Origin: Pasteurella testudinis DSM 23072
GTDB taxonomy: Bacteria; Pseudomonadota; Gammaproteobacteria; Enterobacterales; Pasteurellaceae
Length of the DNA: 64,000 nt
NCBI RefSeq assembly: GCF_900176075.1
Contig: NZ_FWWV01000067.1
Location: forward strand, 21,462-85,461
Direction of reading: 5' to 3'
Below are positions 58,097-64,000 of this stretch, in pieces. The notes under the pieces were generated by a model. The model saw only the letters and a list, made by a program, of their open reading frames with translations. It was not told the origin of the DNA and did no database searches. The position numbers were made by a program, and so were the translations under genes. How positions within the stretch are numbered: position 1 is the stretch's first letter; every line of letters begins with the position of its first letter.

Positions 58097-59374
58097 ATGA
58101 GTCCAAGTACGATCACTTTGTTATTTCTGTTATTCGCGATCATCATGTTTGTATGGGAAAAAATCCCGTTGGCACTCACCGCCATGATTGTCTGTATCGG
58201 CTTAGTGTTAAGCGGCGTACTCGATGTCAGAACCGCATTTCTCGGCTTTATCGACTCTAACGTAATCCTGATTGTCGCCATGTTTGTGATTGGCGGCGCC
58301 CTATTTGAAACCGGCATAGCAAACAAAATCGGGGGATTGGTCGCGCGTTTTGCGCAAACCGAACGCCAATTGATTATCGCGGTTATGCTGATTACCGGAG
58401 TGATGTCGGGCTTGCTGTCCAATACCGGCACGGCGGCGATTCTGATTCCGGTGGTAATCGGTATCGCAACCAAAGCCAATTTTTCCCGCTCCCGCTTATT
58501 AATGCCGTTGGTTTTTGCCGCAGCCATGGGCGGAAACCTGTCTCTGATCGGCGCGCCGGGTAACTTGATTGCACAAGGGGTGTTGGAACAAGGCACCGGC
58601 TTAAAATTCGGTTTTTTTGAATATGCCAAAATCGGTTTGCCGATTTTAATCGTCGGGATTATCTATTTTGTTCTGATCGGCTACCGCTTTTTACCTGCCA
58701 AACAAAACCTGAGTATTGACCATTCGGTCTATGCCGGTGACACCACCAGCCACCGCGACGTTCCTGTTTGGAAACAAAACTTGTCCCTTATCATTTTGAT
58801 TGCCACTCTGTTGGCAATGGTTCTGGAAGACACCATTGGGATCCGCTTCTATCTGAGCGCCTGTGTCGGCGCCTTATTATTGGTCTTAACCGGCGTGATG
58901 AGCGAAAAAGAGGCGTACAAAGCAATCGATTCACAAGTGATCTTCTTATTCGGCGGCACATTGGCATTGGCGACAGCCTTGAAAGATACCGGTGCAGGTC
59001 TTGCAATTGCCAACACCATTCTCGGCTTCCTAGGCGATACCCCAAACCCGTTTATTTTGCTGGCAACCCTATTTCTGCTTAGCTGCGTATTGACCAATTT
59101 CATGTCGAATACCGCCACCACCACCCTGTTGGCACCGATCAGTTTGTCAATTGCCAATCAGCTGGGCGCGGATCCCCGCTCGGTACTGATGGCCACCGTT
59201 ATCGGTGCGTCCTGCGCCTACGCCACCCCAATCGGCATGCCTGCCAACACGATGGTTTTATCCGTCGGCGGCTATAAATTTACCGATTATGTCAAAGCCG
59301 GCGTTCCCTTGATTATCGTTTCCACCATCGTGGCGCTAATTTTGCTGCCGATCTTCTTTCCGTTTTATCCTTAA
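58097..59374 (+). CDS. SLC13/ArsB-family anion permease
   Basis: A 425-residue membrane protein with about eleven hydrophobic segments. SGLLSNTGTAAILIPVVIGI near residue 100 and LTNFMSNTATTTLLAPISLS near residue 335 are the paired SNT-containing motifs that bind Na+ and anion in the divalent-anion/sodium symporter group; both halves are preserved. Substrates in this group include dicarboxylates, citrate and sulfate. AAGGAAGACAT precedes the ATG. No uptake signal is found inside, and its terminator resembles a Neisseria uptake sequence in inverted repeat, which suggests acquired DNA. Confidence 0.85.
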   Translation: MSPSTITLLFLLFAIIMFVWEKIPLALTAMIVCIGLVLSGVLDVRTAFLGFIDSNVILIVAMFVIGGALFETGIANKIGGLVARFAQTERQLIIAVMLITGVMSGLLSNTGTAAILIPVVIGIATKANFSRSRLLMPLVFAAAMGGNLSLIGAPGNLIAQGVLEQGTGLKFGFFEYAKIGLPILIVGIIYFVLIGYRFLPAKQNLSIDHSVYAGDTTSHRDVPVWKQNLSLIILIATLLAMVLEDTIGIRFYLSACVGALLLVLTGVMSEKEAYKAIDSQVIFLFGGTLALATALKDTGAGLAIANTILGFLGDTPNPFILLATLFLLSCVLTNFMSNTATTTLLAPISLSIANQLGADPRSVLMATVIGASCAYATPIGMPANTMVLSVGGYKFTDYVKAGVPLIIVSTIVALILLPIFFPFYP

Positions 59375-59380
59375 TCTGCC

Positions 59381-59438
59381 CGTCTGAAACCGTAAAATCG
59401 TAAAATCGCAAATACCCTATACGGTTTCAGACGTTTTT
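59381..59438 (+). terminator. Terminator with Neisseria-like uptake sequence arms
   Basis: CGTCTGAAACCGTA (59381-59394) pairs perfectly with TACGGTTTCAGACG (59420-59433), followed by TTTTT. The arms contain CCGTCTGAA (with the preceding C) and its complement, the core of the neisserial GCCGTCTGAA uptake sequence, which in Neisseria commonly forms such terminators. In the loop CGTAAAAT is repeated. Confidence 0.85.
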
Positions 59439-59472
59439 CACGCTGACAAGCGCAGTTTGGGCATTTTAAACG

Positions 59473-60369
59473 CTACCTTTTAAAACTTTGCCGGATAGCT
59501 TCAATCCCCAACCGCACTTTGGTCGAATCGGCACGGTTCAGAGTGACCAAATAGAGGCTGACCATCGGCAATTGCCATTGCGGCAAGATATGTACCAACT
59601 CACCGGTTTGCAAATACCCTTGTATCTCCAAACCGGCATGAACCGAAATCCCCATATGGTTCAGTGCCAAAATGCGCCTTGCCAGCATACTGTTACAAAT
59701 CACTTTCAGCGGCGGTACAATCTCGATTTCGCTTTGACCGTCCAGCCGGTAAATATGCTTACGGTAATTCTGCGCTGCATCGAGTGAGCCCAGCCATTTA
59801 TGTTTCAATAAATCATGCGGGGTATTGATCGGAATAGTTGACTGCTGCAAATAGTGCGGTGTGGCGCAAGTGATCGGTTGAATATCAATCAGATGACGGG
59901 CAATCAAATTAGGCGATTGCAAGGCATTCGCACCGCCGCGAATCGCAATATCAATCTTTTTTTCCGCCAAATCCACCATTTCATCGGAGAACTGCAGATC
60001 CACATTCATATCCGGATTTTGCTTTAGCAAATATTCCAACGCGCCGATAAATGTGCTGTCGGCAATTCCGGTCGGTGCTGAAATGCGCAGCGTGCCAATC
60101 GGGTTATCACGCAGACTTTCCAAGGTGTTGACCGCACTTTCCGCGCCGCTTAACATCGTGACACAGCCCTGATAAAACCCTTCGCCGGCTGCGGTCAAAC
60201 TCAATTTACGCGTAGTGCGGTTCAGCAATTTGACTTTGTGCTGCTGCTCCAGCTTGCTAATATATTGACTGACCGCGGCAGGCGTCATATTCAACTCTGC
60301 GGACGCTTTCTGCATCGTTCCCTTTTCAACGACTTTGGCAAAAATTGCCATGGCTTTCAAATCGAGCAT
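59473..60369 (-). CDS. LysR-family transcription regulator
   Basis: A 298-residue regulator. The helix-turn-helix is at residues 1-60 (MLDLKAMAIFAKVVEKGTMQ start, then ASAELNMTPAAVSQYISKLE), and the rest is the two-lobed ligand domain. The CrgA/DmlR subgroup fits best by the ALEYLLKQNPDMNVDLQFSD region. It converges with the SLC13 gene and diverges from the secreted protein gene at 60511, either of which it could control. Ligand unknown. Uptake signals near 59511 and 60132. Confidence 0.9.
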   Translation of the reverse strand: MLDLKAMAIFAKVVEKGTMQKASAELNMTPAAVSQYISKLEQQHKVKLLNRTTRKLSLTAAGEGFYQGCVTMLSGAESAVNTLESLRDNPIGTLRISAPTGIADSTFIGALEYLLKQNPDMNVDLQFSDEMVDLAEKKIDIAIRGGANALQSPNLIARHLIDIQPITCATPHYLQQSTIPINTPHDLLKHKWLGSLDAAQNYRKHIYRLDGQSEIEIVPPLKVICNSMLARRILALNHMGISVHAGLEIQGYLQTGELVHILPQWQLPMVSLYLVTLNRADSTKVRLGIEAIRQSFKR

Positions 60370-60392
60370 ACCACCTCATTATTAAACTATAC

Positions 60393-60407
60393 TTAATTAT
60401 GAATTAA
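60393..60407. promoter_or_regulatory. AT-rich palindrome between the LysR gene and the secreted protein gene
   Basis: TTAATTATGAATTAA, with the arms TTAATT and AATTAA, fits the dyad pattern of LysR operators and lies 24 bases upstream of the regulator start. The match is short and in AT-rich DNA, so it may be chance. Confidence 0.3.
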
Positions 60408-60510
60408 TAAATTAGCTATTTTTATTTAACAGTGTTCATATTACTATATGCCCCGTCAAAAGCAATAACGCTTTAACCAATGAATAACCAAACATCAAAA
60501 GGATATCACT

Positions 60511-61068
60511 ATGAAATTTTCAAAAACATTACTTATCGCTTTACCAGTCGCTTTCACCAGTTTCTCTGCGCTGGCAGACAATCCAATCAATGATCAAATT
60601 GAAGCGGAAATCTCTAGCCAGACCTTGAAAACTGTCGCGGTGGCCGAACACGCTGCACCGGTAAAAACCAAAATCACCGGCGATAACCCGATCAATGCGC
60701 AAATCGAAGCGCAAATTTCCAGCCAAACGCTAAAAAAAGCACCGGTGGCAAGCAACAGCTATGATCGCGTTTATGCCCAACTGGAAAGTAAAATCGCCCA
60801 ATTAAAACAAAACAGCAACAGTGCAAGTTTTGTTGCGGATGTGCAAGCGGCGAAAGAATTGGCTTTACAAGCCAAACAAGATACATCAAGTCTGTTCCAC
60901 AATATGTATGATGCCGATGACAACTACCGTCAATTGTCAGATATTCAGTTTAAAAACCATAAGCTGAATCGTTTAATTGACAATCTGGACAGCGTTTTGG
61001 AATCTGCACAAAAAGGCCATCTGGAAACAGCCAAAGCCGTTTTGTCTGAATTATCCGTCAGATCATAA
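60511..61068 (+). CDS. Secreted protein with internal duplication, unknown function
   Basis: A 185-residue protein that I do not recognise. A signal peptide (MKFSKTLLIALPVAFTSFSA, cleavage likely after ALA at 22) precedes two near-identical units, DNPINDQIEAEISSQTLK (23-40) and DNPINAQIEAQISSQTLK (59-76), linked by a Val/Ala/Lys-rich spacer. The rest (80-185) is predicted largely helical with heptad-like Leu and Gln. No cysteine and no membrane anchor: it should be periplasmic or secreted. AAGGA precedes the ATG by 7 bases. A strong terminator follows, so it is a monocistronic gene divergent from a LysR regulator. Confidence 0.8.
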   Translation: MKFSKTLLIALPVAFTSFSALADNPINDQIEAEISSQTLKTVAVAEHAAPVKTKITGDNPINAQIEAQISSQTLKKAPVASNSYDRVYAQLESKIAQLKQNSNSASFVADVQAAKELALQAKQDTSSLFHNMYDADDNYRQLSDIQFKNHKLNRLIDNLDSVLESAQKGHLETAKAVLSELSVRS

Positions 61069-61097
61069 TTAACGACACTCAATTAAATTTCCCCGAA

Positions 61098-61130
61098 CAG
61101 GCAATAATCTTTTTTATTGCCTGTTTTTTT
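61098..61130 (+). terminator. Terminator after the secreted protein gene
   Basis: CAGGCAATAA (61098-61107) pairs with TTATTGCCTG (61114-61123), loop of 6, then seven T's. Confidence 0.95.
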
Positions 61131-61244
61131 AATTGGCGCTTTTTGGCACTTATTGGCGCTAAAGATATGGCAAAAGAGGATAGATGTGCGGTCAAATTCA
61201 GTGCAAAACCGCACTTTGATGGTTTAATTACTATTGATACGATT

Positions 61245-61272
61245 CGTAGTTATCTCATCGTAGTTATCTCAT
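61245..61272 (+). repeat. 14-bp tandem repeat, two copies
   Basis: CGTAGTTATCTCAT occurs twice in direct succession with no differences, ending 5 bases before the end of the small membrane protein gene. Confidence 0.9.
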
Positions 61273-61277
61273 CAACA

Positions 61278-61436
61278 CTAACGCTTGCGCCCGAAAAGAA
61301 ATGAGATGACTGATAAAATCAAAAAAGCAAAGAACAGCACTTTGGCAATACCGACCGCACTTCCCGCAATGCCTCCGAATCCAAGCACCGCTGCAATCAA
61401 CGCTATCACAAAAAAGATCACGGCATAATGTAACAT
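61278..61436 (-). CDS. Small membrane protein, YtjA family (DUF1328)
   Basis: A 52-residue protein with two hydrophobic helices: [20 protein letters not shown] and [34 protein letters not shown] between them is the DUF1328 signature. The frame is open further upstream, but AGGAGA lies 6 bases before the ATG at 61436, giving the E. coli YtjA length (53). Function not established; members are often stress-induced. Single gene on the minus strand. Confidence 0.92.
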   Translation of the reverse strand: MLHYAVIFFVIALIAAVLGFGGIAGSAVGIAKVLFFAFLILSVISFLFGRKR

Positions 61437-61592
61437 ATCATTCTCCTTTATAGAGTCAAAATAAAGTATTACACACAAAATCAATAAGTTACAAAATAAA
61501 ATTAAAATGTAACGCTTATAGGTATAACATAAAAACATAAGACAGGGCAAATAAGCCGATAACATTTTTTAGAAAAATTTTATTTATTTTCG

Positions 61593-61676
61593 AGCGATTG
61601 TGCGCCGAACAGCTTGCCGGCAGAACGGAAAAGTGCGGTCAAGAAAAATTATCACTGGCATTACCACCTGCTAAGC
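61593..61676 (+). pseudogene. Decayed fragment of a Nif3-family gene
   Basis: These 84 bases align with 62031-62113 inside the intact gene: by hand about 83 percent identity with one inserted base that shifts the frame. The match covers codons for DYAPNGLQ through TACQA, including the uptake signal in both copies. Weaker similarity continues to about 61710. It is a leftover of a tandem duplication or of replacement by foreign DNA from a related species. Confidence 0.75.
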
Positions 61677-61774
61677 CCATCGGAACAGGTTGTTATGCCG
61701 TGTTGGCAGCAAAACCGCACTTTTTATAAAAATTAGTGCGCTATCGTTTATAGTTCAAAAAGTAAACGCAACAT

Positions 61775-61930
61775 CTAACGGTTTTGTAATGCAACGGCGC
61801 GATCAAACAGATTGACACCGCCTTTCACGCCGAAATCCAAACTGGTTACGTTATAAGTAAAACAGATACCAGTTTCACCAAGCCTTGATTGTGCGGAAAT
61901 TGAAAACGCAAACGCGCGGTTTGTGCTATA
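61775..61930 (-). pseudogene. Possible C-terminal coding remnant
   Basis: An open frame of about 50 codons without a start, with plausible protein content (GETGICFTYNVTSLDFGVKG, ending NLFDRAVALQNR before a stop). The alternating pattern resembles the last strands of an outer-membrane protein, but I cannot name a family and chance is possible. Confidence 0.25.
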
Positions 61931-61964
61931 TTAGCGCCACCACGCATGACAGAGAGGATTTTAT

Positions 61965-62729
61965 ATGCCAGCTATCGATCATATTGAATTGGAACGGATT
62001 TTAAACCAAACCTTAAACAGCGACGCCATCAGCGATTATGCGCCGAACGGTTTGCAGGTGGAGGGGAAAAGTGCGGTCAAAAAAATTATCACCGGTGTTA
62101 CCGCCTGCCAAGCGCTGTTGGATTATGCGGCGGCGCAACACGCCGATGCGGTGTTGGTTCATCACGGCTATTTTTGGAAAAGCGAATCGCCGCTGATTCG
62201 CGGCATGAAAGGCAAACGAATCCGCACCTTGCTGGCGAACGACATCAATTTATACGCCTACCATTTACCGCTGGACGTTCACCCGACGCTCGGCAACAAT
62301 GCGCTGTTGGCGCAGATGTTAGGCATCGAAAATTTAAAACCGTTGGAGCAAAGTGCGGTCTCGATTCCGGTTTACGGCGAATTAAAAACCGCACTTTCCG
62401 GCGCAGAATTGGCGCAGCGCTTAGAAACCGGCTTGCAGCGCAAACCGCTCCACTGCGGCGACAATGCACCGGCTCAAATCCGCACGGTCGCGATCTGCAC
62501 CGGCGGCGGACAGGACTATATCGATTTGGCGGCGGCACAAGGCATTGACGCCTTTGTCACCGGCGAAGTCTCCGAACGCACCATTCATGCCGCCCGCGAA
62601 CAAGGGATTCATTTTTACGCCGCCGGACACCACGCTACCGAACGTTGCGGTATCAAAGCATTGGGCGAATGGTTGCAGCAGCATTACAAGCTCGATGTCG
62701 AGTTTAAAGACATTGATAATCCGGCATAA
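61965..62729 (+). CDS. Nif3-like dinuclear metal-centre protein, YbgI-like
   Basis: A 254-residue protein. Metal ligands are in VHHGYFWKSE near residue 64 (His-His), YHLPLDVHPTLGNN near residue 98 (Asp) and FYAAGHHATERCGIKAL near residue 217 (His, Glu). YbgI-type Nif3 proteins (DUF34) form toroidal hexamers with two metal ions per subunit; a GTP cyclohydrolase-like activity has been proposed but the role is open. GAGAGGA lies 6 bases before the ATG. Three uptake signals are inside. A decayed partial copy lies upstream. Confidence 0.93.
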   Translation: MPAIDHIELERILNQTLNSDAISDYAPNGLQVEGKSAVKKIITGVTACQALLDYAAAQHADAVLVHHGYFWKSESPLIRGMKGKRIRTLLANDINLYAYHLPLDVHPTLGNNALLAQMLGIENLKPLEQSAVSIPVYGELKTALSGAELAQRLETGLQRKPLHCGDNAPAQIRTVAICTGGGQDYIDLAAAQGIDAFVTGEVSERTIHAAREQGIHFYAAGHHATERCGIKALGEWLQQHYKLDVEFKDIDNPA

Positions 62730-62841
62730 CGCTGTTTGTCAATTTGTAAATTTTTACATTCCTCTTTGATTTTAATAAAATAATGGCATAGGATAAATAT
62801 TGAGCAGTCTATTTTAATATCAATCAAATGGAGAAAATAGT

Positions 62842-63153
62842 ATGAAAAATGATTTTGAAAGCAAACGTGAAGAACTCCTTTCCGAGCTGCAAGACATTCT
62901 ACAAACTGCGGAAGATTTGTTCGAGGAAGGTAAAGATGCCGGTTCGGACGAGTTCAAAAAATTGAAAAAACGTCTGACCGCCAGTTCCGACGGCTACCGA
63001 CAACAATTGGAGGATTTCCAATCCAAAGTTGCCGCTAAAGCCCGAAACGCGGCGAAACAATCCGATGCCATGATTCAAGACAATCCTTATAAAGCGATTG
63101 GCGTTATCGCCGGTGTCGCCTTTATCGCCGGCTTGCTCATTAACCGTAAATAA
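62842..63153 (+). CDS. DUF883 protein, YqjD/ElaB-like inner-membrane protein
   Basis: A 103-residue protein with an acidic helical N-terminal part (residues 1-80, heptad-like) and one C-terminal membrane helix, preceded by DNPYKAIGVIAGVAFIAGLL, the DUF883 signature. E. coli YqjD and ElaB bind ribosomes through the N-terminal part in stationary phase. GGAGAAAATAGT precedes the ATG. It begins a yqjD-yqjE-yqjK-like set. Confidence 0.92.
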   Translation: MKNDFESKREELLSELQDILQTAEDLFEEGKDAGSDEFKKLKKRLTASSDGYRQQLEDFQSKVAAKARNAAKQSDAMIQDNPYKAIGVIAGVAFIAGLLINRK

Positions 63154-63214
63154 TCCGGAGCATGGTGGAAGCCGCAATGCGGCTTCCCGATATTTCTGTC
63201 AAAGGAGATAATCA

Positions 63215-63604
63215 ATGCAAGCGATAAACAAAATTAAATCTGGTATTAAAAGCAGTTTTGTCACAGCCCTTGAGCTTGCCCACGTCCGATTGGAAATGGC
63301 TAAACTGGAATTTAACCAACAAAAAGAACGCGCGCTGCTGGTGATTGCGTTTGCCCTGTTCGGCTTTTTGCTGTTGCTGCTTGCCGGTCTCAGCCTGATT
63401 TTCGCCCTCAATGCCTGGTTGCCCGAAGAAGACAAGTTTCGCGTTTTTATGTTCATCGCCGCAGGTTGTCTGGCTATCGTCTTGATTCTTACCGTTCTCA
63501 TCATTCGCGCAATTCGTCAACAGCGCGGTTTTCTTAACGATACGCTAAGAGAAGTCAAACGGGATCTGGCGGCGATAAAACAAAGCCTCAATCCCCCGAA
63601 ATAG
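63215..63604 (+). CDS. YqjE-like membrane protein (phage holin-related family)
   Basis: A 129-residue protein with an amphipathic N-terminus, two membrane helices (about 42-68 and 78-102) and a charged C-terminus (REVKRDLAAIKQSLNPPK). The arrangement matches YqjE/DUF1469 family proteins found after yqjD. AAGGAG precedes the ATG by 8 bases. Function unknown; likely works with the neighbours. Confidence 0.85.
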   Translation: MQAINKIKSGIKSSFVTALELAHVRLEMAKLEFNQQKERALLVIAFALFGFLLLLLAGLSLIFALNAWLPEEDKFRVFMFIAAGCLAIVLILTVLIIRAIRQQRGFLNDTLREVKRDLAAIKQSLNPPK

Positions 63605-63624
63605 TGCACGCAGGAGATAAACTT

Positions 63625-63897
63625 ATGCCAAGCAATAGCGAATTAGAGAAAGAATTATTGTTGCTGAAAGGCGAAGTGTTGCGTAACAAATTTCGCTTAC
63701 AGACACAAAAAACGCAGCAGGATATCCGCCAACCGTTCCGCTATCTGCAAGCCGTATCCAACCCGATTATCCGTTCATCGCTGATTTCACTTTCGACCCG
63801 TTTACTGCTGGGCAGAAAGTGGTTACTTTTACCGGCGATCGGCGTCGCCTCATTTCTGCTCTTGAAAAATCAGCAAAACAAGCGCGACGATTCTTGA
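63625..63897 (+). CDS. YqjK-like protein
   Basis: A 90-residue protein. A basic helical region (about 5-50) is followed by one hydrophobic segment (WLLLPAIGVASFLLL, about 67-82). The frame opens at 63604, overlapping the previous stop, but AGGAGATAAACTT before the ATG at 63625 supports the later start. Position after YqjD/YqjE-like genes is the main ground for the name. Confidence 0.7.
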   Translation: MPSNSELEKELLLLKGEVLRNKFRLQTQKTQQDIRQPFRYLQAVSNPIIRSSLISLSTRLLLGRKWLLLPAIGVASFLLLKNQQNKRDDS

Positions 63898-63926
63898 TAA
63901 TCATGGAATCAATCGACAAATTAGCG

Positions 63927-63932
63927 TATAAT
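63927..63932 (+). promoter_or_regulatory. -10 element of a promoter for a gene beyond the window
   Basis: A perfect TATAAT in front of a leader with the dyad GACCTGCAGGGTC (63948-63964 region) and AGGAAACAGTT at the very end, which looks like a ribosome site. The -35 is weak. The gene itself lies outside. Confidence 0.5.
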
Positions 63933-64000
63933 CACGCCACTTAAATTTGACCTGCAGGGTCTTTACGTCACCATCTTTTCATTCATAACAGGAAACAGTT

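Larger units (their letters stand above)
61437..61964. other. Region upstream of the Nif3-family gene with decayed sequence
   Basis: Holds a partial decayed copy of the Nif3-family gene (61593-61676), uptake signals, and a possible coding remnant on the minus strand (61775-61930). No complete gene is supported. Confidence 0.6.

Noticed and set aside
1-64000. tRNA, rRNA, CRISPR arrays, toxin-antitoxin pairs, phage genes
   Set aside because: Gaps were scanned by eye; no cloverleaf with TTCGA loop, spaced repeats, or matching gene pairs were seen.

Overview
The window is chromosomal DNA of a member of the Pasteurellaceae. The main reason is the DNA uptake signal AAGTGCGGT (reverse ACCGCACTT), which I can see more than fifty times by eye, inside genes and as inverted pairs between genes. 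This is the Haemophilus influenzae type of uptake sequence, not the Actinobacillus pleuropneumoniae type. Gene neighbourhoods also match the family: ribE/norM, uvrC-kdsB-lpxK-msbA-comEC/dksA and the isc cluster. The organism is unlikely to be H. influenzae itself, because it carries a citrate synthase gene (gltA) and the fuller TCA set beside it. No rRNA, tRNA, CRISPR array, prophage or complete insertion sequence was seen.

Layout. 1-3297: end of rsxC, then rsxD-rsxG-rsxE-nth (electron transport complex plus endonuclease III). 3372-6518: ribE, divergent norM, and a Gfo/Idh/MocA oxidoreductase. 6697-14919: a leftward, visibly AT-rich eight-gene operon, TRAP transporter (P, Q, M) - zinc dehydrogenase - uxuA - uxuB - uxuR - kdgK, that should import a sugar acid and convert it to KDPG; a CRP-like site and a UxuR-like palindrome lie at its head. 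15235-21742: the complete isc cluster (iscR, iscS, iscU, iscA, hscB, hscA, fdx, iscX) and trmJ, with a clear IscR-type operator. 21836-25201: psuK-like kinase, psuG and a concentrative nucleoside transporter, a pseudouridine/nucleoside salvage operon with a CRP-like site; suhB diverges from it.

26427-37144: uup, uvrC, yidB, kdsB, a Trm112-like protein, lpxK, msbA and comEC, i.e. repair, Kdo-lipid A synthesis and DNA uptake. 37506-45990: dksA, gltA, then sucA-sucB-sucC-sucD. 46065-51743: mreB-mreC-mreD (rod shape) and uvrA; ssb diverges from uvrA with an SOS-box-like site between them. 52566-56302: a TsuA/TsuB-like thiosulfate uptake pair and an osmoprotectant-type ABC transporter (permease, lipoprotein binding protein, ATPase).

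56299-62729 is the accessory and decayed part: a truncated dehydrogenase start, frameshifted remnants with short tandem duplications, an orphan lipoprotein, an SLC13-type anion transporter that ends in a terminator resembling the Neisseria uptake sequence in inverted orientation, a LysR regulator, a secreted protein with an internal duplication, a small membrane protein, and a decayed partial copy of the Nif3-family gene next to the intact one. The window ends with a YqjD/YqjE/YqjK-like membrane protein trio and a promoter for a gene beyond the edge.

Most of the window is conserved housekeeping sequence. I found no convincing evidence for a wholly new system. The best leads are the sugar-acid operon with Firmicutes-type UxuA/UxuB, the Neisseria-like terminator, the decayed Nif3 copy, and two unrecognised exported proteins. 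All coordinates and motif matches were read by hand; no database search was possible.
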